Below, in pieces: positions 10,804 through 19,085 of a stretch of DNA of 64,000 nucleotides. The notes beneath the pieces are model-generated. The model saw only the letters and a list, made by a program, of their open reading frames with translations, did not search any database and was not told the origin of the DNA. Numbering within the stretch: the first letter of the stretch is position 1; each line of letters begins with the position of its first letter. A program made the translations under genes and the position numbers. Origin of the DNA: Rhodobacteraceae bacterium 63075 (lineage in GTDB: Bacteria > Pseudomonadota > Alphaproteobacteria > Rhodobacterales > Rhodobacteraceae); assembly GCA_003417655.1 (NCBI GenBank), contig QVMW01000002.1, positions 1-64,000 on the forward strand, in the 5' to 3' direction.

Positions 10804-11637
10804 ATGGAAGCTCCGGTTCTCATATCCGCGCCCTCGGGGGCGATGTCGGGCACGCTCTTCGAGCCGCCCGCGCCCCGCCGCACCGTGCTCATCAGCGGCG
10901 CGACGGGGATTCCCCACGGCTATTACCGGCATTTCGCCCGCTGGCTGGCCGAGGAACACGGCGCCGCGGTGCTCACCTATGATTACACCGGCTTCGGAGC
11001 CTCGCTGGACGGGCCCATGCAGGAGGTGGAAAGCACCATGTCGGTCTGGGCCGTGGAGGACCAGAGCGCCGCGCGGGCCTTCGCTGCACAGCGCCACCCC
11101 GAGCTGCCGCTCACCCTCATCGGCCATTCGCTCGGCGCGCTCGGCTGGGCCTTCATCCCGCCGGAGCCGCAGCTTGAAAAAGCGGTCGCCATCGCCTCCG
11201 GCCCCGTCCACCAGAGCGATCACCCCTGGCCCTACCGCGCCACGGCGCTCGCCTTCTGGCATCTCGTCGGCCCCGCCCTGAACGCCCTTTACGGCTATGT
11301 TCCCGGCAGAGTCTCCGGCCTCGGCGCGGATATCCCCGGCCCCGTTTTCGCCCAGTGGCGGCGCTGGTGCACGACGCGCGGCTTTTTCGCCGCCGATGCC
11401 GACCCGCGGCTCACCCGCGCCGCGCCGCTCACCTGCGCGCTGCGCACGATCGGCCTCACCGATGACAAGATGATCCCGCCCCATGTGGTGGAGCGGCTGG
11501 CCGAATGGCACCCTGAAGCGCAGCACCAGCACCTGGCGATCGACCCGGCCGATCACGGGCTGTCCGATGTCGGCCACCTCGCGGCCTTCAGGCGCAAGAA
11601 CGCCGCGCTCTGGCCGCTCATCCTTGGCGAGCCCTAG
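10804..11637 (+). CDS. Alpha/beta hydrolase
   Basis: A 277-residue alpha/beta-hydrolase-fold protein with the nucleophile elbow GHSLG at 107-111 (S109), the oxyanion region ISGATGIPHGYY near residue 30, and a late DHG (DPADHGLSD) supplying the catalytic histidine. It resembles serine-aminopeptidase-type esterases or lipases; the substrate is unknown. There is no signal peptide. The ATG at 10804 directly follows the T-run of a terminator with no ribosome-binding site of its own. Translation may instead begin at the second Met (residue 14, 10843). It converges on the asmA-like gene with a 4-bp overlap. Confidence 0.8.
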   Translation: MEAPVLISAPSGAMSGTLFEPPAPRRTVLISGATGIPHGYYRHFARWLAEEHGAAVLTYDYTGFGASLDGPMQEVESTMSVWAVEDQSAARAFAAQRHPELPLTLIGHSLGALGWAFIPPEPQLEKAVAIASGPVHQSDHPWPYRATALAFWHLVGPALNALYGYVPGRVSGLGADIPGPVFAQWRRWCTTRGFFAADADPRLTRAAPLTCALRTIGLTDDKMIPPHVVERLAEWHPEAQHQHLAIDPADHGLSDVGHLAAFRRKNAALWPLILGEP

Positions 11638-13538
11638 TCGAAAAGCTTCAGCAGCTCCTCCTGAAGCTTGTCCTCGGCCTTCTTCTTCACCGCGTCCTCA
11701 AGGCTCTCGCCCTCTTCCCGCTCGACCCCCAGCTCATCGGCGATCTTGTCTTCCACCTTCGCCTTCACCTCCTCCTTCTTGTCCGCAAGGTTGAGGTCGA
11801 TCGCCGCCTGCAAATCGACGCTGATGCGCGGATCGGCCCAGGGCCCGCGAATGCGCACGGGGAAGGCGAGGTCCTTGCCCTTGTTGGCCTTGAGCGCCAC
11901 GGGGGTGAAGAGATAGTCGACCGTCTGCGCGCCGAGATTCACCTCGCCTTCGCCCGACGCCGTGAAATTCGGCAGGCTCATGGCCAGGTTGTCATTCGTC
12001 ATCACGCCATCGGCGATGTCGAAGCTCGCGCTCATCTTGTCGAAGACGGTCGTGCCGTCGCCGCCGCCCGCGTTGCCCAGGAGCGCATTGAGGTCGAAGC
12101 CGCTGATCTCGCCGCGCCCCATGGCGATGCCGCCCTCGCCCGAGAGCGAGCGCATGATCGCGTCGAGCGACTGGCCAACCCCGAGGAACTTGACATAGGC
12201 GTCGGCGGTTCCGCTCAGGCGGTCCACATCCATCAGGTCGGTCAGCAGCGGCTGCACCTGTCCCTGCAACATGCTGAGATTTCCGCCCACCGAGAGGCCC
12301 GAGCGGTTGTTGATGACGAACTCGCCCACGATCTGCCCCTCGTAGCCCGCCGCTTCGGTCAGCTTGAACACCGCCCGCGCATTGTCGAGCGTGGCGGCAA
12401 TAACGCTCGGCCCGAGCTTGACCATCCCCGCATCGAGGCTCTCAACCGCCAGCCGCACATTGGCATCCACGGCGCCCAGCCCGCCCGCGTCGATCGGCGT
12501 CGTCGACCAGCCGCTTTCGGCCTCGCCGCTCCCGCCCTCCGAGGAGAGGCTCGTCAGGTCCAGCGCCCCGGCCTCCAGCCGCGCCGTCACCTTGGGCCGC
12601 GCGCCAGTGAGCCGGATATCCGCATCGCCCGCCAGGCTGTTCTGATCGAGCGCCAGCTCCATGCCCCGCAGGTTGATCACCTCTCCACCCGCAAAAATCA
12701 GCTTCGATGTCAGGTCGATGCTCTGGCCGAGCCCCTCGGGAGGCGCGGTATCGCCAAGGCCCAGCGCGGCAAGAAAGCGCGCCGTGTTGCCCGCCTCGAC
12801 GGAAAGCGACCCGTCCATGTCGAGACCCCGCGTCATCGCGCCGGTGAACACCGCGCTGCCCCCGCCCGTGCTCAGATCGAGCCGGACAGGCGTCAGCCGC
12901 CCGGTGATGAAATCGCCCGCATTGTCGGCTCGCAGGTTCACGGTCAGGGTGCCTGTCCCGCGCACGCCGCTCGCGACGAGGTTGGCCGGCCCCGCCATGT
13001 CGGGAAGCTCGAGCTGCGCATCGAGCGATGTGAGTCGCTCGCGCGTGCCCGACGCGCGGTCCTCGTAGAGAAGCTCTCCGTCCCGTATCTCCGCGCGCGC
13101 AAGCGCGAAGGGCCGGATGCCGCCGCTCTCGGCCGCGCCGCTTTCGCCGCCGCCTTCGCCGAAGGCCCAGCTCACGCGCCCGTCGGCGGCGCGGATGAGG
13201 TTGATCTGCGGGCGCGTCAGCTCCACCTGCCGGATGTCGATCTCGCGGCGCAGCGCCGCCATCGCCCCCACGCCGATGCTCATCGCCTCGGCCTTCAGGA
13301 GCGGCTGGCCCTCGGTCCAGTCGGGCCCCGCCACCGTCACAGGCCCGGTGCGCACGCCCAGCACCGGCCAGAAGCTCAGCCCGATCTCGCCGGTGATCTC
13401 CACGTCGCGTCCCAGAACCTCGCTCAGCTCCGTGCTCGCCACGCGGGCGATCCGCTCCTTGGGCAGCATCAGCACAGCCACCGCGGCGAAAGCCACGAAC
13501 AGAAAAACCGCAAACAGGGCACCGCGCATGATCCGCAT
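11634..13538 (-). CDS. AsmA family protein
   Basis: A 634-residue protein with an N-terminal membrane anchor (about residues 4-24) followed by LPKERIARVASTELSEVLGRDVEITG, typical of the AsmA N-terminal domain. A long beta-rich periplasmic region follows, then an AsmA-like C-terminal domain and a charged tail rich in Glu and Lys (about 580-630). AsmA-like proteins are bridge-like lipid-transfer or outer-membrane-biogenesis factors of the inner membrane facing the periplasm. A GGAG lies before the ATG at 13538. It is monocistronic, divergent from rimO and convergent with the hydrolase. Confidence 0.88.
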   Translation of the reverse strand: MRIMRGALFAVFLFVAFAAVAVLMLPKERIARVASTELSEVLGRDVEITGEIGLSFWPVLGVRTGPVTVAGPDWTEGQPLLKAEAMSIGVGAMAALRREIDIRQVELTRPQINLIRAADGRVSWAFGEGGGESGAAESGGIRPFALARAEIRDGELLYEDRASGTRERLTSLDAQLELPDMAGPANLVASGVRGTGTLTVNLRADNAGDFITGRLTPVRLDLSTGGGSAVFTGAMTRGLDMDGSLSVEAGNTARFLAALGLGDTAPPEGLGQSIDLTSKLIFAGGEVINLRGMELALDQNSLAGDADIRLTGARPKVTARLEAGALDLTSLSSEGGSGEAESGWSTTPIDAGGLGAVDANVRLAVESLDAGMVKLGPSVIAATLDNARAVFKLTEAAGYEGQIVGEFVINNRSGLSVGGNLSMLQGQVQPLLTDLMDVDRLSGTADAYVKFLGVGQSLDAIMRSLSGEGGIAMGRGEISGFDLNALLGNAGGGDGTTVFDKMSASFDIADGVMTNDNLAMSLPNFTASGEGEVNLGAQTVDYLFTPVALKANKGKDLAFPVRIRGPWADPRISVDLQAAIDLNLADKKEEVKAKVEDKIADELGVEREEGESLEDAVKKKAEDKLQEELLKLFD

Positions 13539-13650
13539 GAAACAACTCCAAACCTCTTTCTGCCGATCTTAACTGACATCACGCGCGCAGCAAGCGGCCT
13601 TCCGCGCGCGCCCCCTTCCCAGCGCGCCCATTCGCCGCTATAGCCAGCCC

Positions 13651-15033
13651 ATGTCACAGAACCCGCCCGACCTGCGCCCCGATCTCGCCCGCGCCCGCAT
13701 CACCGAAAGCCCCCGCACCGGCCAGCCGAGCATCGGCATGGTCTCGCTCGGCTGTCCCAAGGCGCTGGTCGATTCCGAGCGCATCCTCACGCGCCTGCGC
13801 GCCGAGGGCTACGGCATCTCGCCCGACTATTCCGGTGCCGATGCGGTGATCGTGAACACCTGCGGCTTTCTCGATTCGGCCAAGGCGGAAAGCCTGGAGG
13901 CCATCGGTGAAGCCTTGAGCGAGAACGGCCGCGTGATCGTCACGGGCTGCCTTGGGGCCGAGCCGGACTATATCACCGGCGCGCATCCCAAGGTGCTTGC
14001 CGTGACCGGCCCGCACCAATACGAACAGGTGCTCGACGCTGTGCATAACGCGGTCCCGCCTTCGCCCGACCCCTTTGTGGATCTTTTACCCGCCTCCGGT
14101 GTCAAGCTCACGCCGCGGCATTACTCTTATCTCAAGATATCAGAGGGCTGTAACCACAAGTGCAAGTTCTGCATCATCCCCGACATGCGGGGAAAACTCA
14201 GCTCGCGGCCGCATAAAGCAGTCATGCGCGAGGCCGAGAAGCTTGTGGAAAACGGCGTGAAGGAGCTTCTGGTCATCAGCCAGGACACCTCCGCCTACGG
14301 CACGGACTGGCCCTCCGAGACGCGCCGCGCGCTCACCGAACAGCCCATCACCACGCTCGCCCGTGACCTTGGCAGCCTCGGCGCATGGGTCCGCCTGCAT
14401 TACGTCTACCCCTATCCCAACGTGCGCGAGCTCATCCCGCTGATGTCCGAAGGGCTGGTCCTGCCCTATCTCGACATCCCCTTCCAGCACGCCCATCCCG
14501 ACACGCTGCGCCGCATGGCCCGCCCCGCCCACGGCGAGCGCACGCTCGACCGGATCGCCGAATGGCGCGGCCTCTGCCCCGACATCACCCTGCGCAGCAC
14601 CTTCATCGTCGGCTACCCGGGCGAGACGGAGAAAGAGTTCCAGACCCTTCTGGACTGGATGGACGAGGCGCAGCTCGACCGGGTGGGATGTTTCAAATAT
14701 GAAAACGTTGCAGGCGCCCGCTCGAACGCCCTGCCCGATCATGTCCCCGAAGAGATCAAGCAGGACCGCTGGGAGCGCTTCATGGAAAAGGCGCAGGCCA
14801 TCTCCGAGGCCAAGCTCGCGGCGAAGCTGGGCGCGGCGCTGGAAGTGATCGTCGACGATATCGACGAAGACGCCATCGCCACCTGCCGCAGCAGGGCCGA
14901 CGCGCCCGAGATCGACGGCAACCTCTTCATTGACGAAGGCACCGAGGGCCTCTCGGTGGGCGATATCGTGACCGTGGACGTGGACGAGGCGGGAGAATAT
15001 GACCTCTGGGGCCGACTCATGAACCGCCCCTGA
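13651..15033 (+). CDS. rimO: Ribosomal protein S12 methylthiotransferase
   Basis: A 460-residue radical-SAM enzyme that adds a methylthio group to the conserved aspartate of ribosomal protein S12. The N-terminal cluster domain carries C35 (SLGCPKA), C71 (NTCGF) and C100 (TGCLG). The radical-SAM cluster motif is C167-x3-C171-x2-C174 in GCNHKCKFC, and a TRAM domain ends the protein. The phrase [12 protein letters not shown] is diagnostic for RimO as opposed to MiaB. It is preceded by a short intergenic region shared with the divergent asmA-like gene and followed by palindromic repeats. Confidence 0.96.
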   Translation: MSQNPPDLRPDLARARITESPRTGQPSIGMVSLGCPKALVDSERILTRLRAEGYGISPDYSGADAVIVNTCGFLDSAKAESLEAIGEALSENGRVIVTGCLGAEPDYITGAHPKVLAVTGPHQYEQVLDAVHNAVPPSPDPFVDLLPASGVKLTPRHYSYLKISEGCNHKCKFCIIPDMRGKLSSRPHKAVMREAEKLVENGVKELLVISQDTSAYGTDWPSETRRALTEQPITTLARDLGSLGAWVRLHYVYPYPNVRELIPLMSEGLVLPYLDIPFQHAHPDTLRRMARPAHGERTLDRIAEWRGLCPDITLRSTFIVGYPGETEKEFQTLLDWMDEAQLDRVGCFKYENVAGARSNALPDHVPEEIKQDRWERFMEKAQAISEAKLAAKLGAALEVIVDDIDEDAIATCRSRADAPEIDGNLFIDEGTEGLSVGDIVTVDVDEAGEYDLWGRLMNRP

Positions 15034-15098
15034 GCCGCCACCTCACCCCCTCAAGCCACCACGCGCCGCGCCGCCCTTTTTCTTGCTATAAATATCCT

Positions 15099-15155
15099 GG
15101 GGGCCTGGGGGCAAAGCCCCCAGTCTGAACGGGGGCCTGGGGGCAAAGCCCCCAG
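15099..15155. repeat. Tandem 25-bp palindromic intergenic repeat
   Basis: Two identical 25-bp copies (15099-15123 and 15131-15155), 7 bp apart, each contain a perfect 8-bp hairpin, CTGGGGGC with loop AAA and GCCCCCAG. A third imperfect hairpin (GGATCCGGC...GCCGGTCC) follows at about 15161-15181. The group lies between the 3' ends of rimO and the minus-strand gene at 15206, so it may serve as a two-way transcript end. G/C-rich repeats of this general style recur in roseobacter genomes, as far as I recall. Confidence 0.8.
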
Positions 15156-15205
15156 CGGGTCGGATCCGGCGCAGCCGGTCCGATACGTCTTAACTGGCAC
15201 GTCGC

Positions 15206-15454
15206 CTAGCCTGCCAGCTTCTCGAAGAGCTGCTTGTTCGGGCAATGCTCGGGCACGACGCCGAGGGCGAGCTGTGTTTCGCACACATCGGCGATCTTGC
15301 AGGCGCGGCAGCGGGTGATCATGTCGCTATGCGCTTTCGTGCCGAGCCGGCCTGCGCCAAGCTCCGACGCAAGACAGACGCCGTGCGTCGCGGCAGCGAG
15401 GCGTGTGAGTTCGAAATGCAAGGCCGGGTTTCCCAGCGGGCTGTGAACGGTCAT
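15206..15454 (-). CDS. Small cysteine-containing protein, probably DUF6455 family
   Basis: An 82-residue soluble protein. The C-terminal half carries the spaced cysteines ITRCRACKIADVCE and VPEHCPNKQLFEKL, a pattern like DUF6455 proteins of Rhodobacteraceae and suggestive of metal or cluster binding. A good ribosome-binding site (CGGAGG, 8 bp from the ATG) supports the start. Function is unknown and the family assignment is from memory of the pattern. The TTAAC-flanked GTGYAC element lies upstream of it. Confidence 0.72.
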   Translation of the reverse strand: MTVHSPLGNPALHFELTRLAAATHGVCLASELGAGRLGTKAHSDMITRCRACKIADVCETQLALGVVPEHCPNKQLFEKLAG

Positions 15455-15594
15455 CGCGATATCCTCCGAGGTCAGGTGCCTGCGAGTCTACAGGTCTCGC
15501 CCCGCGCCCTCCTTGATATAGGACAAATGCCGCGCGGCGCGTTGACCTGCCCGCGTTAACCTTTGCCCGTTAACGATTGCACGGGCACCGTGCG

Positions 15595-15641
15595 CTGCAC
15601 TGGAGGGGTGTACTAGGGGGGTGTACGGAATGTCACCCCCC
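15595..15641. repeat. Triple GTGYAC element with terminal G/C hairpin (copy 1)
   Basis: Three CTGCAC/GTGTAC units (15595, 15608 and 15621) are spaced 13 bp apart in a G-rich strand. They are followed by a perfect 8-bp stem GGGGGGTG (15616-15623) and CACCCCCC (15634-15641) with loop TACGGAATGT. GTTAAC hexamers lie on both sides as pairs 14 bp apart (15555/15569 and 15652/15666). A closely similar element is at 45109. It lies in the 198-bp spacer between the 15206 and 15653 genes; no T-run follows the hairpin. Confidence 0.7.
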
Positions 15642-15652
15642 GCTTTGCCGGG

Positions 15653-16024
15653 TTAACGGCCGGAAGTTAACGGGCCGAACGCCTCGAGATAGGCCGCAAC
15701 GGCGTCCTTCACATGGCGGAACCTGTCACCGCCCAGGTGCTTGCCGCCATACCAGCGCGTCACGCAGACCACATGGCCTTCAAGACCTTCGCGCTCCAGC
15801 ATCCGGATGATGACCATCCCGGCCCCGCTCTCGCCGTCATCGCCCTTGAGCGGCGTGCCACCCGGCAGGATCAGCCCCCAGGTGTTATGCGTCGCCTTGG
15901 CGTATTTCTTGTCTCTTTTCAAAGCCTTGAGGAAGGCGTCCACATCCTCGCGCCGCGCGGCTTCGGCGCCCGAGACGCTGTAGCGCGAGCCCCGGTCGGA
16001 GATGATGTTCTCAAGCTTGTTCAC
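15653..16024 (-). CDS. YigZ/IMPACT family (UPF0029) protein, single-domain form
   Basis: A 123-residue protein matching the N-terminal UPF0029 domain: THNTWG, then KGDDGESGAGMVIIRMLE and VVCVTRWYGGKHLG. Typical YigZ proteins are about 200 residues with a second C-terminal domain, which is absent here. Family members are linked to translation or amino-acid starvation responses, but the bacterial role is not settled. The GTG start overlaps the stop of the M48 gene (GTGA), so translation is coupled. Confidence 0.83.
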   Translation of the reverse strand: MNKLENIISDRGSRYSVSGAEAARREDVDAFLKALKRDKKYAKATHNTWGLILPGGTPLKGDDGESGAGMVIIRMLEREGLEGHVVCVTRWYGGKHLGGDRFRHVKDAVAAYLEAFGPLTSGR

Positions 16025-16728
16025 ATCGCCCGCATGGTTGAGCGGACCACCTCGAGCCGCTGTGCATTGGGCGGGTGCGTGCCGAGGAAGCGGTCGCCCG
16101 GATCGGGGATTCGCTCGAAGAAGAGTGCGCCGCGCAGCGGGTTATAACCCGCCCGCGCCGCGATGATCGTGCCGAGCCTGTCCGCCTCCAGCTCGAAATC
16201 CTTCGAATAGGTCCGCGCCCCCACGACAGCGCCAACTTCGTAAGCGTTTTCAAGCGTTTGCGCATCAGCCCCCGTGAGCGCAGCGAGCCCCGCGAAGACC
16301 AGCGCGCCGGTCGCCGCGTTCTGCCGCTGGCGCTCGATATGGCCCGCGACATGATGCGCCGCCTCGTGGCTCATCACGAAGGCCAGTTCATCCTCATTGC
16401 GCACATCACCGATCATGGCGAGCGTGAAGGCGATGATCGGTCGTCCGTTCCTGTCGAGCGTCTGATAGGCGTTCACGGGCTGGTTCGGCCGGTCGTCGAT
16501 CACGATGCGGAAATCACAGTTGAGCCGTGGCGTGCGCCTCCGGCATTCGCGCTCGACCACGGGCTCCACCGTCTCCACCACGTCCACGAATTGCTGCGCC
16601 GCGCGGCGCTCGCTGAGCTGGGCGGGCGGCTGGGCCGCCCCCTCCGGCGCTTGCGGCACCTCCATCGGGGCACAGCCCGCGATGACCAGCAGGCACACAG
16701 CCAGAAAACCTTTTCTGATGAAGGACAT
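16021..16728 (-). CDS. M48 family metallopeptidase, lipoprotein
   Basis: A 235-residue predicted lipoprotein with signal and lipobox ending VIAGC (C19). It has the zinc-protease motif HEAAH (121-125), and a downstream ELEAD stretch supplies the third zinc ligand. It resembles periplasmic Ste24/BepA-like peptidases without long C-terminal TPR repeats. The ATG at 16728 is chosen because it starts the signal peptide; an in-frame start at 16752 would add eight polar residues in front. It is in an operon with the downstream YigZ-like gene. A quality-control role in the envelope is an inference from the family. Confidence 0.88.
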   Translation of the reverse strand: MSFIRKGFLAVCLLVIAGCAPMEVPQAPEGAAQPPAQLSERRAAQQFVDVVETVEPVVERECRRRTPRLNCDFRIVIDDRPNQPVNAYQTLDRNGRPIIAFTLAMIGDVRNEDELAFVMSHEAAHHVAGHIERQRQNAATGALVFAGLAALTGADAQTLENAYEVGAVVGARTYSKDFELEADRLGTIIAARAGYNPLRGALFFERIPDPGDRFLGTHPPNAQRLEVVRSTMRAM

Positions 16729-16860
16729 GCGACGCTCGCTCTTTGAAGACACCTGGCCAGCATATCATGTGTCGCGCCCGGCGTAAGCCCTTTCACGACG
16801 CTTTGAAGCGGCCGTGCCCTGCCCCCTTGCACATGGCCCGCTTACGCCTATTGTGGTGCC

Positions 16861-17103
16861 ATGTTTTCAATCGAGCACGAATTCGACAGCACGCTGATCA
16901 CCCTCGTCGATGAGGGCCGCGCGCCGCTTGGCGAGGACGTGGTGATCAACGCCTTCGAGGAATGCGTCACGATCGAGCAGTTCGACGCGCGCACCGATAC
17001 GGTCCAGAAGATCACCCTGAGCATGGCACAGCTACAGGATCTCGCCGCCGCGCTCGACCTGCCCGAAGGGGTCTACCAGCTCGCGCGCAGCCGGAAGGGC
17101 TGA
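16861..17103 (+). CDS. Conserved hypothetical protein
   Basis: An 80-residue acidic soluble protein (IEHEFDSTLITLVDEG..., ...GVYQLARSRKG). No motif is recognised and there is no signal peptide or membrane segment. The codon pattern is like its neighbours and it is closed by its own terminator, which favours a real gene. The upstream ribosome-binding site is weak. Function unknown. Confidence 0.65.
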   Translation: MFSIEHEFDSTLITLVDEGRAPLGEDVVINAFEECVTIEQFDARTDTVQKITLSMAQLQDLAAALDLPEGVYQLARSRKG

Positions 17104-17130
17104 CCGCACGCCGCGCTTTGCGCGTGTTAA

Positions 17131-17167
17131 CCTTTCCGCTGCATCCTGCGGCGTGAAAGGATTTTTT
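17131..17167 (+). terminator. Intrinsic terminator
   Basis: The stem CCTTTC (17131-17136) and GAAAGG (17155-17160), extended inward by CGC/GCG with one bulged T, is followed by A and six T residues. It ends the transcript of the 80-residue hypothetical gene before the deacetylase-like gene. Confidence 0.75.
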
Positions 17168-17241
17168 GGGCGACAGCCGTGCTACGATGCTTGCAAAATG
17201 CCAAGGCTGCGGGATCAATGCTCCGAAACGGGAGCATGGCG

Positions 17242-18348
17242 ATGACAACGGGGTTTTACTGGGACGAGAAGACATTCTGGCATGGCGGCGGCCATTATGC
17301 GCTGACCCTGCCGGTCGGCGGGCTGGTGCAGCCCCTCGTTTCAGGCGGCCTGCCCGAAGCGCCCGAGACCAAGCGACGCCTGAAGAACCTGATGGATGTC
17401 ACGGGGCTCTCCGCCGAGCTCGCCATGAAATCGGCACGCCCCTGCACAGATGAAGAGCTTGCCCGCGTCCATCCGCGCGATTTCCTGAGCAGGTTCAAGG
17501 AGATGTCCGATTCCGGCGGCGGCGAGCTCGGCCTGCGCACCCCCTTCCTGCGCGGCGGCTTCGAGATCGCCGCGCTCTCGGCGGGGCTGACGCGGGCCGC
17601 GCTTTCGGATGTGCTGACAGGCAAGCATGCCAACAGCTACGCGCTCTCCCGCCCGCCGGGCCATCACGCCCTGCCCGAATGGCCCAACGGCTTCTGCCTG
17701 CTGGCCAATATCGCCATCGCCATCGAGGCCGCCATCGCCGCAGGCGAAGCCGAGCGCTTCGCCGTGATCGACTGGGACGTGCACCATGGCAACGGCACCG
17801 AGCACATCTTCTACGAGCGCTCTGATGTGCTCACCATCTCCATTCATGAAGAGCGCAACTACCCCGTCGACACAGGCCACTTGGGCGACAAGGGCAAGGG
17901 CGCGGGTGCAGGCTACAACATGAACATCCCGCTGCCCGCCGGCGCGGGGCACGTGAGCTACCTGGAGACCATGGACAAGATCGTGCTGCCGGCGCTGGAG
18001 CGGTTCAAGCCCGATGTCATCATCGTCGCCTGTGGCTATGATGCGGGGATTTTCGACCCGCTCGCCCACCAGCTCTGCACCGCCGAGACCTTCCGCCAGA
18101 TGACGCGGCAGGTGATGCGGGCGGCAGACAGGCTCTGCGGCGGCAAGCTGATGATGGCCCATGAGGGCGGCTACTCGGAGGTCTATGTGCCCTTCTGCGG
18201 CCATGCCGTACTGCAGGAAATGTCGGGCAGCGCCATCACCGCCGAAGACCCCGTCGCCGGGATCGTCGCCGCGCGTCAGCCCGGCCCGCGCATGGAGCGT
18301 TACTTTTCTGAAATGATTGACGAATTTGCCGCCGAACTTCTCGGCTAG
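17242..18348 (+). CDS. Class II histone deacetylase-like hydrolase
   Basis: A 368-residue arginase/deacetylase-fold enzyme. The tandem histidines H141-H142 in PPGHHALPEW and the zinc ligands D179 and H181 (WDVHHGNGT) and D267 (CGYDAGIFDP) are all present, so it should be catalytically competent. Bacterial relatives remove acetyl or similar groups from polyamines, lysine side chains or small amides; the true substrate is unknown. The ATG at 17242 is preferred because GGGAG lies 7 bp upstream, whereas the ATG at 17236 is too close. It converges with plsC with a 4-bp overlap. Confidence 0.9.
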   Translation: MTTGFYWDEKTFWHGGGHYALTLPVGGLVQPLVSGGLPEAPETKRRLKNLMDVTGLSAELAMKSARPCTDEELARVHPRDFLSRFKEMSDSGGGELGLRTPFLRGGFEIAALSAGLTRAALSDVLTGKHANSYALSRPPGHHALPEWPNGFCLLANIAIAIEAAIAAGEAERFAVIDWDVHHGNGTEHIFYERSDVLTISIHEERNYPVDTGHLGDKGKGAGAGYNMNIPLPAGAGHVSYLETMDKIVLPALERFKPDVIIVACGYDAGIFDPLAHQLCTAETFRQMTRQVMRAADRLCGGKLMMAHEGGYSEVYVPFCGHAVLQEMSGSAITAEDPVAGIVAARQPGPRMERYFSEMIDEFAAELLG

Positions 18349-19085
18349 CGCAGGTCATCCATCTTGAATCCGGCCTCCGCCATGAGCGCGTTCGAGCGGG
18401 TCTCGATCTCGTCCTCGAGGCGCTGCATGAAATCCGCCTGCCCGGCGCCCGGCTCGATCACCGGCAGGAACTCGACAACCGCCAGCCCCGGCTTGCGCAG
18501 GATCGTCCCCTTGGGCCAGAAGAGCCCCGCATTCGTCGCCGCAGGCACGCAGGGCTGGCCGAGCTGGCTGTAGAGCGCATAGGTGCCGACCTTGTAGGGC
18601 TTGGTCTCTCCCGGCTTCACCCGCGTGCCCTGGCTGTAGATGACGAGCTGGCCGGGTTCCGCCCGGCCGCTCTCGACATCGGCGATCATCTGCTTGATCG
18701 CCTTGCCGCGCTTGCCCCGGTTCACCGGAACGCAGCCAAGCCGGTAGGCATAAAGCCCGATGATCGGCGTCCAGAGCAGCTCGCGCTTCATGATGAACTT
18801 GGCCGCCGGCAGGTGATAGAACAGGATGATGATATCGAAGAAGGACTGGTGCTTGGCCGCGACCATCACCTCCTCCGTCGGCACCTGCCCGCGCAGCTCC
18901 GATTTCAGCCCGAGCATCCAGCGCGCGGTCCAGATGACCCAGCCGGCATAGGTCCGGCAGGCCTTGCGCGCACCGCGCGGCGAGATCACCGCATAGGGCA
19001 GGAAGACGATGCCGAGAATGAGCATCATCAAGGCGTTTTGCAGGACAAAGACCAGCGAAAGAAACCAGCGCCAGAGGATCATCAT
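18345..19085 (-). CDS. plsC: 1-acyl-sn-glycerol-3-phosphate acyltransferase
   Basis: A 246-residue membrane-bound acyltransferase that adds the second acyl chain in phosphatidic acid synthesis. Two hydrophobic segments occupy about residues 5-33. The catalytic H79-x4-D84 motif lies in KHQSFFD, the substrate motif PVNRGKRG follows, and IYSQGTRVKPGE corresponds to the EGTR motif with S-Q in place of the usual PE. Its start overlaps the ftsX stop (ATGA), so ftsE-ftsX-plsC form one translationally coupled operon. Confidence 0.92.
   Translation of the reverse strand: MMILWRWFLSLVFVLQNALMMLILGIVFLPYAVISPRGARKACRTYAGWVIWTARWMLGLKSELRGQVPTEEVMVAAKHQSFFDIIILFYHLPAAKFIMKRELLWTPIIGLYAYRLGCVPVNRGKRGKAIKQMIADVESGRAEPGQLVIYSQGTRVKPGETKPYKVGTYALYSQLGQPCVPAATNAGLFWPKGTILRKPGLAVVEFLPVIEPGAGQADFMQRLEDEIETRSNALMAEAGFKMDDLR

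Noticed and set aside
15099-15155. CRISPR-like direct repeats
   Set aside because: There are only two copies with a 7-bp spacer and no cas genes; the units are hairpins.
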